Source: Thermoplasmata archaeon (GTDB taxonomy: Archaea > Thermoplasmatota > Thermoplasmata > Lutacidiplasmatales > UBA184). Taken from it: a DNA stretch of 43,141 nt. Below are positions 1-8,491 of the stretch, in pieces. Where the stretch lies: positions 1 through 43,141 of the forward strand of contig DASPVQ010000023.1 in the NCBI GenBank assembly GCA_035622275.1. The letters are read 5' to 3'. How positions within the stretch are numbered: position 1 is the first letter of the stretch; the number at the start of each line of letters is the position of its first letter. The translations under genes and the position numbers were made by a program. The notes under the pieces are model-generated. The model had not been told where the DNA came from. It saw nothing but the letters and a program-made list of their open reading frames with translations, and made no database searches.

Positions 1-728
1 CGACCCCCGGGAGCCCGTACTACGACGCGGAGATCGCCAGCGACTGCACGACCAGCCACCCGTGCACGATCCCGCTGTTCGGCGAGACCGGCTTCCCGCA
101 GGGCGACATCCAGAACGGGCTGTGGGTCGCCTCGATCCTGAGGGTCACCGATGGGGCGATCAACCCGGTGCTCGTGGACGTGACGTTCCTGACGCTCGTG
201 CTCGGGTCGCTGTACAGCGCCCCGGGCGAGAGCCCGCTACCCGTCTACACGCTCGGCTGGTCGCCCGACTACCCCGCGCCGTCGGACTACATCAACCCCC
301 TGTGGAAGCCCAATTCCACCTACACGTTCGCGGACGCGGTCGAGGAGCAGGCGATCCTCTACACGCAGAGCGGCGCCAACGGCTGCCCGTCCTACCTCGC
401 GTCGCAGTACTGGCTGTGGGCGAACTACTCGCAGAACAACCCGGGGATCCCGCAGGACTGCCAGGGGACCGCGTACCTCGCGCTCAACGACGCCTACAAC
501 GTCGCGTTGCACACCAGCAACGGCGCGCAGCTCGCGGTCCTCTACGCCGAGATCTCGCAGATCGGTCGCGCCCTCGGGCTGTACACCTACCAGTACGAGG
601 AGGTCGGCGGTTGGGTCACCGCACCGTGGATCGACATCTCGAGCCTCGGCACGCAGCAGGTGTCGGCCTCGGCCGGCCTCGACCAGGTCTTCTACCTGAT
701 CCAGGGCAACGGCATCCTGCCGACCTAG
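1..728 (+). CDS. ABC transporter substrate-binding protein, family 5 (3' part)
   Basis: The reading frame is open from base 3 to a TAG at 726-728, so the N-terminus lies outside the window. The visible 241 residues match the C-terminal lobe of peptide/nickel-type solute-binding proteins (SBP_bac_5, DppA/OppA family): the segment YTLGWSPDYPAPSDYINPLW has the usual GW-x-DYPDP-like loop followed by an asparagine/aromatic region. Such proteins sit outside the membrane and hand oligopeptides or similar ligands to an ABC permease. The permease genes are not in the window and would have to lie upstream. The ligand cannot be told from the sequence. Confidence 0.85.
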   Translation, partial: TPGSPYYDAEIASDCTTSHPCTIPLFGETGFPQGDIQNGLWVASILRVTDGAINPVLVDVTFLTLVLGSLYSAPGESPLPVYTLGWSPDYPAPSDYINPLWKPNSTYTFADAVEEQAILYTQSGANGCPSYLASQYWLWANYSQNNPGIPQDCQGTAYLALNDAYNVALHTSNGAQLAVLYAEISQIGRALGLYTYQYEEVGGWVTAPWIDISSLGTQQVSASAGLDQVFYLIQGNGILPT

Positions 729-759
729 TGGCACGCTCGGTCCCGCGCAGGAGGGCATC

Positions 760-1383
760 GTGACGGCCACGAGAGGCGAGTCCACGTCGCTCCACGCACC
801 GGCCGCGCGAGGGGCTTCGCCCCCGTCCGCGCGGCGGGGACGCCCCGTCGTCCCCCGTGGTCGCCGCGCCGAGGTCCCCGTGTCCCGGACGGGGACCGGC
901 GATCCGTCGCGCGGCGACCACGCAACCGCCGCCGGGTCGGGGCGACCCCGGGTGTTCACGGGACGAGTGGCCACCGACGGGTCGAGCTCGAGCGGGCCGA
1001 GCCGCCTCCCGGGCACGGACCCCGGCATCGCCGGCACCGATGCGGCCACCGCGCCGAGCGCTGCGCTCGCTCCGCGGGAGCGAGAGCTCGTCCCGGCGTC
1101 CGCGCCGGGCGCGCTGACGGCCGCGCCCCCGGCGAGGACCGCGCCGTGGCCGGACGCCGCCGACTGGACGCTCCACCAGCGGGCAATCGTGCGCCGGCAC
1201 TCGCTCGGCCGAGCGCTGCGGCGTCTCCAGGGGTATCTGCGGGCCTGCCAGATGCGCGGCGAAGCGCCGCGCCCGGACGAGCTCGCCTCGCTCTGGAACC
1301 GCATCGCCGACGAGTGCCACGATGTCTACGCCGTGGCGGCGCAGGGCGCGGATCCGCAGCGGATCGCACGCGCGGTGCACTGA
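760..1383 (+). CDS. Hypothetical protein with disordered N-terminus and C-terminal helical domain
   Basis: This 207-residue product starts at GTG, preceded by a good Shine-Dalgarno sequence (AGGAGGG, four bases before the start), 31 bases after the solute-binding gene. Residues 1-130 are Pro/Arg/Ser/Ala-rich and low in complexity. Residues about 135-207 look like a folded helical domain (WTLHQRAIVRRHSLGRALRR, then LASLWNRIADECHDVYAVAA). I do not recognise the family. The long minus-strand frames over the same DNA lack ribosome-binding sites and look like GC-rich shadows. It could be co-transcribed with the transporter gene. Confidence 0.55.
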   Translation: MTATRGESTSLHAPAARGASPPSARRGRPVVPRGRRAEVPVSRTGTGDPSRGDHATAAGSGRPRVFTGRVATDGSSSSGPSRLPGTDPGIAGTDAATAPSAALAPRERELVPASAPGALTAAPPARTAPWPDAADWTLHQRAIVRRHSLGRALRRLQGYLRACQMRGEAPRPDELASLWNRIADECHDVYAVAAQGADPQRIARAVH

Positions 1384-1410
1384 ACGGAGGACAGCGAGCG
1401 AGGTGGGGTC

Positions 1411-2505
1411 TCAGGCCCGGACGAGGGGCGTCCCGTCGACCTCGATCTGGGCCCCGAGCAGGGAAGCGTGCATCCGGAACGTCCCCCGCGTGCGCCCCCC
1501 GAAATCGTCGTTGTGGCCGAGGTAAAGGGTCAGGACGTCCCGCTCCTGGTCTTCCATCAGCGGTAGATCGTGGATCGCCGGGTTGAGTCCGATCGAGATC
1601 AGGGCCGGCCGGGTGCGCTCCCGCCCCGCCCGCCGGAAGCGCTCCTCGAAGAGGGCGGCGCCACGGCCGGCCCGGTGCCGCACCAGGCGGCCCGACCGGA
1701 ACGTCCAGCGGATCGCCTCCACCGAACCGGCCCGGAGCCGCGCGGGGCGGTTGGAGACGAACGTCCCGTCCCCTCTACGACCGTCGACCGCGACCGTGAG
1801 GAGACCGGAGGGAAGCGCGGTCCACATCCATCCGCCCGCGAGGTCCCGAGCGTCGACGACGCCGTCCTGGAGGACCGGGGTCGCGCCGTCGAGCCCGAGG
1901 TCGAGCCGCGTGCCGTTGCGATGCCGGATCGAGAGCCGGCGCGCGTTGCGGAGCGCCCGGATCCACGGGCGGGCCGCCCGGCGGAGCACAGCGGGCGGGA
2001 CGCGCGAGGCCCGCTCCCACTCCCGGCGCCAGACCCCGAGCTCGACGGCCGCCGGGCGCCGGTCCGCGCCGAGAGCGCTCGGCGCGAAGAAGACGAGCTT
2101 GGGGATCCGCAGGCCGTGCAGGCGCCGCAGCCACTCCCGGCTCCGCTCGTCCAGCGCGCGGCGGGCCGCCCGCGGCAGCGCGTCGAGTCGGCGGAAGTCG
2201 CTCGGTCCCAGCACCGAGACATAGGCATCGCCGGCCGAGACGGCGGCGAAGTCGGCCCGTCCGATCGCGGTCGCGTTGCCGGCGCTCGTGAGCCGGTGGG
2301 CCGAGAACGAACTCTCCTCCGGCTCGACGATCAGGGTGGGCCGGATGCCGAGCCGGCGGGCGGCGAGCCAGATCGCCTCGGCGATGGGGAGGCCGGTCGA
2401 CCAGGCCTCGATGACCACGCTGGAGCCGCGTCGGAGTCCGAGCGAGCGTCGCAGCGCTAGGGGCGCGATCCGCCGCGCGACCCGCGCGGCCCAGTCCTCC
2501 GCCAC
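1411..2505 (-). CDS. M29-like aminopeptidase homologue, probably missing metal ligands
   Basis: This 364-residue protein resembles the M29 (AmpS/thermophilic aminopeptidase II) fold. It has a GTRLDLGLDG strand, an LPSG loop where the family has LPTGE, an IGLNPAI motif, an LGHNDDFGG turn and a final MHASLLGAQIEVDG segment. Active M29 enzymes are dinuclear metallopeptidases using Glu, Glu, His, His and Asp. Here the Glu of LPTGE is Leu, the Glu before IGLNP is not present, the HIALG-type His is replaced in LTLYLG, and the HxDF Asp is Ser. It may therefore be a pseudoenzyme or use altered chemistry. The GTG start has GGGAGG six bases upstream. Confidence 0.7.
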   Translation of the reverse strand: MAEDWAARVARRIAPLALRRSLGLRRGSSVVIEAWSTGLPIAEAIWLAARRLGIRPTLIVEPEESSFSAHRLTSAGNATAIGRADFAAVSAGDAYVSVLGPSDFRRLDALPRAARRALDERSREWLRRLHGLRIPKLVFFAPSALGADRRPAAVELGVWRREWERASRVPPAVLRRAARPWIRALRNARRLSIRHRNGTRLDLGLDGATPVLQDGVVDARDLAGGWMWTALPSGLLTVAVDGRRGDGTFVSNRPARLRAGSVEAIRWTFRSGRLVRHRAGRGAALFEERFRRAGRERTRPALISIGLNPAIHDLPLMEDQERDVLTLYLGHNDDFGGRTRGTFRMHASLLGAQIEVDGTPLVRA

Positions 2506-2540
2506 CGGCGGCCTCCCGAGGCCGGTGAGGAAGGCATGGG

Positions 2541-2549
2541 GGTTAAGAG
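2541..2549 (-). promoter_or_regulatory. TATA-like element for the M29-like gene
   Basis: An AT island with a TTAA core (CTCTTAAC on the minus strand) lies in GC-rich DNA about 40 bases before the GTG start at 2505. This leaves room for a short leader carrying the GGGAGG site. The rest of 2506-2749 shows no gene I can support. Confidence 0.4.
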
Positions 2550-2749
2550 TATGGCCAACGCCGCGGGCAGCGCGAGGCGGGCCGGGCCGGCGGCCTCAGC
2601 GCGGCGGTGACGCGCTTGCATCGCGGCTCGAGCCTCCGCGCTCCGGGCACGGCGGGGCCGGCGGCGGAAGGGGTTGGCGCTCGTCCGAACCGGGGCGGGG
2701 CGGGCCCGATCCGGGCGAGCGGTCTGGTCCGGGAGAAGGTCCAAGAGAC

Positions 2750-3031
2750 TCAACGGCCGGCCAGACCGCCGGCCGCCGCTCGCGCGGGGCCGACGGCGGC
2801 CGGAACCGCCTGGCTGGGACACATCGGCGAATCCGGCGGCTGGCAGCTGTGGGCGCTGCTGCTCGAGCTCTGGTAGGTGTTGGTGCTCAGCGCGTTGAGC
2901 ACCACGAAGCACGCTACGACGGCGACCACGATGACCGCGAGCAGGACGACGATGCCCCAGATCGATCCTGCTCGCCGTCGCGGTAGTTCCGTCGGTCGAT
3001 GAATCTCCCCCGACTCTGACTGTTCGCTCAT
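2750..3031 (-). CDS. Small single-pass membrane protein
   Basis: I choose the ATG at 3031 because GGAGG lies nine bases upstream on the minus strand; longer frames ignore this site. The 93-residue product has a polar N-terminus of about 22 residues, one strong hydrophobic helix (WGIVVLLAVIVVAVVACFVV, about 24-43), a Ser-rich stalk with two cysteines, and an Ala/Gly/Arg-rich end. It is likely anchored in the membrane with a short outer tail. No family is recognised. It lies between the M29-like gene and a glycosyltransferase on the same strand. Confidence 0.6.
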   Translation of the reverse strand: MSEQSESGEIHRPTELPRRRAGSIWGIVVLLAVIVVAVVACFVVLNALSTNTYQSSSSSAHSCQPPDSPMCPSQAVPAAVGPARAAAGGLAGR

Positions 3032-3123
3032 GTTCTCGACGCCTCCGTTAGGACGGCGAAGGAAGGAGGCCCCGAAGCGTTGATACGGACTGTTCGCGAC
3101 GGGCCTCGAAGGGCCGATAAACT

Positions 3124-4263
3124 CTAGCGAAACGGCGCGGCGGAACCGGGTCCATCGGCGGGGACCGGTGTTTCCGCGAAGGCCCGCTCCACGGCCCGGT
3201 CGAACGGCTCCGGCAGATAGGCCGGGCCCCGGGCGAGCGAGCGCTGCGCCGCGGTGGCGAGCGAGGCGGGCTCGCCCAGAGCGAGGAGGGCCCGCTGCCA
3301 CTCGTCGGGCCGGTCGGGATCGAGGAGGATGGCAGCATCGCCGGCGACCTCCTCCGTGGTGGAGATCCGGCTCGCGAGGATCGGCAGGCCGTAGGCCATC
3401 GCCTCGATCAGCGGCCGGCCGAAGCCCTCGTAGCGACTAGGAAAGACAACGACGTCGTGCGCGTCGTATACGGCTCCGACCGACTCCACTTCCGAGATCA
3501 CGCGAACACCGGTCAGCCGCTGCGCGGCGATGCGTCGAAGGCTCGCGGGCCGCAGTCGGGAGAGCAGCGTGAACGAGAAGCGCGGACGGGTGGCGCGGGC
3601 GAGCCGGGCCGCGAGCTCGAGCACGAGGCCGAGGTTCTTGTACGGCCGATCGGTGCCGACGTACAGGACGCGGATCTCCTCTTCCTCCGCGATCCGAGCG
3701 GCCGAACGTCCGGGATGTTCGGGATGCAGGCCCAACCCGTGGGTCTCGGGCACGACCCGCACGCGTTCGGGATCGAGCCCGAGTCGCGCGAGCTGCTCGG
3801 CGACCACCCTCGTCGAGACCAGCAGCCGCCAGGCGCCGTGCAGCCGGGCCACCGCGTGACGGTACATGAGCCGGGTCGCGTAGCGGTCGGAGAACGGGCT
3901 GAGGGGCCGCAGGTCGTGGACGTAAACGGCGACGCGCGCGCCGGCCGGAGCGATCCGGGTCAGCGTCGGGTCGGCGAGGAGCACGTAGTCCGCCCGCAGG
4001 TCCGCCAGCGCCCGGGGGAACGTCCAGAGCCGGTTGACGCCCATGTCGAGCGTCCGCCACGGGACGCCGAGGCCGGCCACCCGCACGCCCCCCGGCGGCA
4101 CGCGCGGCTCGGCCCCGTGGTCCAGGCACTGGTACCAGCGGACCGCGAACCCGCGGTGGGCGAGCGCGTCGGCGAACGGCTCGACCGACTGCGTGATCCC
4201 GTCGGTACGGTCCGAGGCATTCACGATCGCGAGCGACGGCATGCTCGCCGATACTCTCGGCAT
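3124..4263 (-). CDS. Glycosyltransferase, GT4 (GT-B) family
   Basis: This 379-residue GT-B glycosyltransferase has the C-terminal donor-binding signature: VLYVGTDRPYKNLG followed by VVVFPSRYEGFGRPLIEAM, with the E-x7-E pair (EGFGRPLIE) that binds the nucleotide-sugar. The N-terminal acceptor domain starts with SLAIVNASDRTDGI. Length is normal. The ATG at 4263 lies directly after AGGAGGGG, which is very close spacing, so the internal ATG at 4242 (MPSLAIVN) is an alternative start. It lies between a small membrane protein and the DUF2079 gene in a minus-strand surface-sugar block. The sugar and acceptor are unknown. Confidence 0.88.
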   Translation of the reverse strand: MPRVSASMPSLAIVNASDRTDGITQSVEPFADALAHRGFAVRWYQCLDHGAEPRVPPGGVRVAGLGVPWRTLDMGVNRLWTFPRALADLRADYVLLADPTLTRIAPAGARVAVYVHDLRPLSPFSDRYATRLMYRHAVARLHGAWRLLVSTRVVAEQLARLGLDPERVRVVPETHGLGLHPEHPGRSAARIAEEEEIRVLYVGTDRPYKNLGLVLELAARLARATRPRFSFTLLSRLRPASLRRIAAQRLTGVRVISEVESVGAVYDAHDVVVFPSRYEGFGRPLIEAMAYGLPILASRISTTEEVAGDAAILLDPDRPDEWQRALLALGEPASLATAAQRSLARGPAYLPEPFDRAVERAFAETPVPADGPGSAAPFR

Positions 4264-4330
4264 CCCCTCCTAAAGTCTCGTCGGCGCTCGAGCGAGCGCG
4301 ATCCTTACCGAACGGTGGGGGAATCCCGGG

Positions 4331-6856
4331 CTAGGAGGCGGCGGGCGAGTAGGCAAGCTCGACGTAGTTGAGGTCCACGAAGCCGTTCACGTCCGCCGCC
4401 GTATTGCCGCCGCTGTACTCGATGTACCCCCGGAACTCGGCGCCCGAGACCGGCACCGGCACGTCGATCGTCACCGACACGAGGGTCCACGCGCTCGTTG
4501 ACAGCGTGGTGGCGTTCAGGTTGAACGAGTACCAGGGTCCGGTGTCGCCGTAGTAGCCGCCGTTCAGCAGCACGATCGCGGCCCTCGCCGACTTGTCGGT
4601 CGCGACCCCCCCCCTGAGCGACATCGTCACGTTGTAGCGGCCCGGCAGCAGCGAGACGTACGGCCCGAACCACACCGAGTGGCCGTTGCCCGAGAGGTTC
4701 GACGCGGGGTCGCTCTCGATCTCGGAACCGCAGGCGGTCCCGCTCGCCGCGACCAGCCGGCCCGAGGCGCCGAGTGCGAACGCCGACGGGCAGAGCATCT
4801 GGGTCGTGGGGAAGGGGACCGCCTGGTAGACCTGCGCCGGACCGGCGTAGCCGGTCTCGAGGAGGTAGACGGTGTCCGGATACGCCGGGGCGTAGACCAT
4901 CGCCCGGATCCCGTAGACCGAGCCGTTGAACGCGACGTTCTTCAGCCAGGTCGGGACCGGGGTCCACTCGCTCGTGCTCAGGAGAACGTACGGCGGCAGG
5001 TGCGACGCGCTGAACGGCAGATAGGGCAGCCCGTGCGGACTACCGGGGAGCAGCGAGTAGGCGTTGACGTCGTTCGCGACGAACGGGAACAGGTTGTCGG
5101 AGGCGAGCACGATGGCGTTGGGCGGCAGGGCGGACAGCACGTCGTCCATGTACGCGTACGCGGGGTTGCTGTCGAAGGAAAAGCGGTAGCCGGGGTACAC
5201 GGTCGCGTTGAAGTTCACCGGGCTGAACGGCGACATGGCGAGGTTCGCGACGACCACGACCAGCAGCACGGCGGCGACGACCGAGCCGGAGCGCGCCCGA
5301 GCGCCGGTGAGCCCCCGGATCCTCGCGGGCCGCGCCGCGCTCGCCACGCGCGTCTCGAAGCGGCTCGCTTCGTGGTAGGCAACGTGCTCCTCCGGGAGGC
5401 GGAAGGAGTAGCTGCGGCGCCAGACGGCACGCGACCATCCGGCGGGGCGATCCCGCGACATCGCGACGAGCAGGAGCACCGCGACCAGCACCGCCGCCGC
5501 GATCAGGAGGAGATCCTCGCCGGTCGGGGTCGGTCGCAACAGGTCGGTCGAGAAGAACACGGCAAGGACGAGGAACGGGAGCGCCGCCACGAGCCACTCG
5601 AGCGGCCGTACCGCGGTCGCCTCGGTGGAGCTCGCGCCGCGGTGCACCGCGGCGAGCGCTTCCACGAACGCGATCGACACGCACGCGAGCGCGACGAACG
5701 CGTACTGGTTACCGAACGCCGAGGAGTACCTCGGATCGACGAAGACGCTCGCGTAGAACCACGGCACGCTCAACAGGAGGGCGCGCTGCCGGGCGAGGAG
5801 CGGGAGGAAACCGAAGGCCGCGAACACCAGGAACCAGTAGGTCAGCGACGGGAGGATCGTGGCGGAGGTCGCGGTGATGCCGAAGAGCTGCCGGATCCCG
5901 AGCGAGACCTGGGCCCCGAGGCTGCTGGACGAGGTGCCGACGACGCCGGGGATGAGGTCGTGCTGGAGGACCCGCAGCGCGACGTAGCTCGCGATCGCGA
6001 AGAGAAGGAGGCCAAGGAGGGGTGCCGCTCGGCGCAGGTACGCACGGAACCGCGACGCGACGGCACGGAGGGACGCTCCGGGCTCCGCGACGAACCGGCG
6101 GAACGGCTCGTAGGCGAAGGCGAGGACCAGTCCGACGAGCAGGAACGGGAACACCTCGAGCGTCAGCACGCCGAGTGTTGCCGGGACGAGCGCGGCGAGG
6201 TATCGCCGTTCGCTCCAGAGATAGTAGGTCCACGCGAACTCCGCAGGCAGCAGCGACTCCCAGTGAAAGTCGTAGAGGACCGCGGAGGCGACGGTGAAGG
6301 TGACCAGGTAGACGGCGAGCGCCGGGACCAGCCAGCCGCCCGGCAGTCCCGCGCGCCGACCGATCAGGTACAGCGGGACGGCGGAGACGGCGACCGCGCC
6401 CGCCTGCAGCGCGAACAGAAAGTCGGGGCCCGGCGCCAGGGCGTAGACGTACGCGAGCGGGATCGCCACGTACGTCGAGTGAAGCGAGAGGAACGATTTG
6501 AGGCCCGACGTTTCGAAGTCCCCGGCCTCGTAGAGCAGGTAGCCGTGGGAGGTCGACCAGAGCGACTGCATGCCGATGCCGAGGTCCCAGTTGGTGCCGT
6601 AGAAACCCTGGAACCGCCACCAGCTGGCGACGAAGTATCCGACCGCGGCCGCGACGACGACGGCCGTGAGTCCGACCGCGGCCCAGCGACCCGAGCGACG
6701 GGAGGCCGTTCCCGGGCTCGCGGGGGCCGCAGCGGTGTCCGCGGACGGGGAACGGTCGGGAGAAGGATCCACCTTCCGTGCCCGAGGCGTTCCGAGGCCG
6801 TCCTCCGACCATGGGGGGCGTTCCGACGCGGCGTTCGAGGCGGTCACCGGGCTCAC
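4331..6856 (-). CDS. DUF2079 multi-spanning membrane protein with C-terminal beta domain
   Basis: I start this at GTG 6856 (VSPVTASNAAS), with GGGAG six bases upstream, giving 841 residues. A longer frame reaching 7948 runs antisense through the neighbouring glycosyltransferase and is rejected. After a disordered N-terminus comes a transmembrane helix and the DUF2079 signature (GTNWDLGIGMQSLWSTSHGY, then FLSLHSTYVAIPL), then several more hydrophobic segments. DUF2079 proteins look like GT-C lipid-linked sugar transferases, but activity is unproven. The last 150 or so residues form a soluble beta-rich domain ending near VDLNYVELAY, probably extracellular and carbohydrate-binding-like. The gene sits between two GT4 genes, which fits a role in surface glycan or glycoprotein assembly. 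Confidence 0.85.
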   Translation of the reverse strand: MSPVTASNAASERPPWSEDGLGTPRARKVDPSPDRSPSADTAAAPASPGTASRRSGRWAAVGLTAVVVAAAVGYFVASWWRFQGFYGTNWDLGIGMQSLWSTSHGYLLYEAGDFETSGLKSFLSLHSTYVAIPLAYVYALAPGPDFLFALQAGAVAVSAVPLYLIGRRAGLPGGWLVPALAVYLVTFTVASAVLYDFHWESLLPAEFAWTYYLWSERRYLAALVPATLGVLTLEVFPFLLVGLVLAFAYEPFRRFVAEPGASLRAVASRFRAYLRRAAPLLGLLLFAIASYVALRVLQHDLIPGVVGTSSSSLGAQVSLGIRQLFGITATSATILPSLTYWFLVFAAFGFLPLLARQRALLLSVPWFYASVFVDPRYSSAFGNQYAFVALACVSIAFVEALAAVHRGASSTEATAVRPLEWLVAALPFLVLAVFFSTDLLRPTPTGEDLLLIAAAVLVAVLLLVAMSRDRPAGWSRAVWRRSYSFRLPEEHVAYHEASRFETRVASAARPARIRGLTGARARSGSVVAAVLLVVVVANLAMSPFSPVNFNATVYPGYRFSFDSNPAYAYMDDVLSALPPNAIVLASDNLFPFVANDVNAYSLLPGSPHGLPYLPFSASHLPPYVLLSTSEWTPVPTWLKNVAFNGSVYGIRAMVYAPAYPDTVYLLETGYAGPAQVYQAVPFPTTQMLCPSAFALGASGRLVAASGTACGSEIESDPASNLSGNGHSVWFGPYVSLLPGRYNVTMSLRGGVATDKSARAAIVLLNGGYYGDTGPWYSFNLNATTLSTSAWTLVSVTIDVPVPVSGAEFRGYIEYSGGNTAADVNGFVDLNYVELAYSPAAS
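4606..4614 (-). repeat. G9 homopolymer tract inside the DUF2079 gene
   Basis: Nine consecutive C on the plus strand (nine G in the gene) encode the Gly-Gly of SLRGGVATD. Slippage here would shift the frame and remove the C-terminal part of the predicted outer beta domain while leaving the membrane part intact. Confidence 0.6.
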
Positions 6857-6960
6857 CTCAGGCTCCCGGCGGACCGTCGAGGCGAGCGCCGGTCGGCCCC
6901 GTCCGTTCGAAGGCGATCGAGAAGCCGCTCGCCCCGGTCGCGCCGCGTGATGGCCGTCAC

Positions 6961-8190
6961 CTAGTCGCGCCTCCGCCGGAACCGGACGCGGCGGCGGGGA
7001 GCCCGTTCGGCCGGCGCTGTTCCGTCCTTCGGCTCTTCGCCCGGCTCCGGCGGCGATCGGTTCGTCGCGATCGACGTGAGCAACTTCTCCCAGTTCGACC
7101 AGGCACGGTCGAGGCTGAAGTCCCGAGCGCGCGCCAGGCAGGCGCGCGAGACGCTCAGCGGATAGCCGTCGCGGTATAGCTGGGCCGCACGATCCACGAG
7201 CTCGGCCGCCGAGTCGACGGTCCAGCCCGTCTTCTCGTGCAGCACCGACTCGCCCGGTCCCTGCGCGCCGTAGGTGAGCACCGGCGTGCCGCAGGCCATC
7301 GACTCGACCGGCACGAGCCCGAACGACTCCTCGGTGAACGGGAACGCCGTTACGAGGGCGTTGGAGTAGAGGTCGCGCAACTCCTCCCGGGAGACATGGC
7401 CCATCACCCGGACGTTCTCCGCGGAGCGGCCGCGCGTGAGGCTGCTGACCCAGCCGGCGCTCTTCGACCCGAAGAGGCGGACGGGGAGACCCGTGTCGAG
7501 CAGCATCCGCATCGCGGTCGCGTCCGTCTCCTTGCCGAGGTAGCCGAGGATGTAGTCGCGGCTGGGCGAGCGGGTCGAGGGCTGGAACTCCGGAGCGTAG
7601 TAGATCGGGAACACCCCATCGACCCGCACGCCACGCTGGCCGAACCAGCGCGCGACGTGGCCGGTGCTCGTGTAGAGCCGGTCGGAGAGCGCGCTCATCT
7701 TGACCAGGTGCCGCCAGTCCATGCGGTCGACGACCGGCCCGACCGCGTTCAGCGCAAGCCACATCGGCACGTCGAGCCCGCCGGAGCGCATCGCCTCGAG
7801 CCCCGGCCCGAGCGGACGGGACTGCACGAACCAGCAGTCGGAGGCGAAGGCCGAGGTCATCGAGAAGTTGATGCGGATCGAGTCGCCGGGCCCGATCGCC
7901 CGCTCGAGCGACTTCTGGTTCCATCCGAAGACCGAGTCGCGGGTCCACGACCAGATGTACGTCGGGACCTCCCCGCCCGTGCGGCGAAGCCAGCGCGGGA
8001 ATCGCGCCGACCCCCGGATCGCGCGGATCCCCTTCTGTTCAAGGGCGGACGCGACCTCGTCGGAGATCCAGGGGGCCGCCAGCGCGGTGTCCCAGCGACC
8101 GCGCAGTCGGGCGAGCAGCGGCGCGACGACCTGGTACTGGACGAAGTCCGGGTGCGCCAGCGGTTCCGTGACAAACGTGACCGACTCCAT
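6961..8190 (-). CDS. Glycosyltransferase, GT4 (GT-B) family
   Basis: This 409-residue GT-B enzyme has a donor-domain sequence YILGYLGKETDATAMRML, then a VMGHVSREELRDLYSNA loop and the conserved FTEESFGLVPVESMACGTPV, with an E-x7-E pair (ESFGLVPVE). The tail is strongly basic (RAPRRRVRFRRRRD), which may hold it at the membrane. The ATG at 8190 has only weak ribosome-binding support (AAAGG five bases upstream, GGAGG about fifteen). It precedes the DUF2079 gene by about 100 bases on the same strand and likely acts in the same surface-glycan pathway. The substrate is unknown. Confidence 0.87.
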   Translation of the reverse strand: MESVTFVTEPLAHPDFVQYQVVAPLLARLRGRWDTALAAPWISDEVASALEQKGIRAIRGSARFPRWLRRTGGEVPTYIWSWTRDSVFGWNQKSLERAIGPGDSIRINFSMTSAFASDCWFVQSRPLGPGLEAMRSGGLDVPMWLALNAVGPVVDRMDWRHLVKMSALSDRLYTSTGHVARWFGQRGVRVDGVFPIYYAPEFQPSTRSPSRDYILGYLGKETDATAMRMLLDTGLPVRLFGSKSAGWVSSLTRGRSAENVRVMGHVSREELRDLYSNALVTAFPFTEESFGLVPVESMACGTPVLTYGAQGPGESVLHEKTGWTVDSAAELVDRAAQLYRDGYPLSVSRACLARARDFSLDRAWSNWEKLLTSIATNRSPPEPGEEPKDGTAPAERAPRRRVRFRRRRD

Positions 8191-8491
8191 GCGGGCCTTT
8201 CGCCTCCTCCGAGTGCCTGCGATCTCCCCCGGGGACTCGTCCTCACAGCGGACGAGCGGATCTCCCGGGGACCCGTTCGGACTCGTGCTACGGAAGCGCC
8301 CCGTTCGGCATGCGCCAAAACAAGGCGGGGCAAGGCCCTAAAACCTATCGACGGCGCCCGTGCCGGTCCGACCGGGTGGACCTCAAATACGGCTCGGGCG
8401 CGATGGGCGTCGAAGGGTCTAAGGCACGGGCGCGCCCACTAGCGGGCGGAGAGGCGAGCGGGCCGCGTGACGCCCGGCCCGGCGCGAGCCC
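8191..8491. other. Divergent intergenic region between GT4 and GT2 genes
   Basis: This stretch of about 300 bases separates divergently transcribed glycosyltransferase genes. It contains several AT-richer patches (CCTAAAACCTATC near 8337, CTCAAATAC near 8381, GTCTAAGG near 8418) that could hold TATA elements for either side. None is at a clearly decisive distance from a start. I see no gene or RNA in it. Confidence 0.4.

Noticed and set aside
1411-2460. Plus-strand frames over the M29-like gene
   Set aside because: They are low-complexity Arg/Pro-rich products without start signals, antisense to a recognisable fold.
6857-7948. N-terminal extension of the DUF2079 reading frame to about 1205 residues
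   Set aside because: The extension runs antisense through the GT4 gene at 6961-8190, has no domain, and a GTG with a Shine-Dalgarno sequence lies at 6856.
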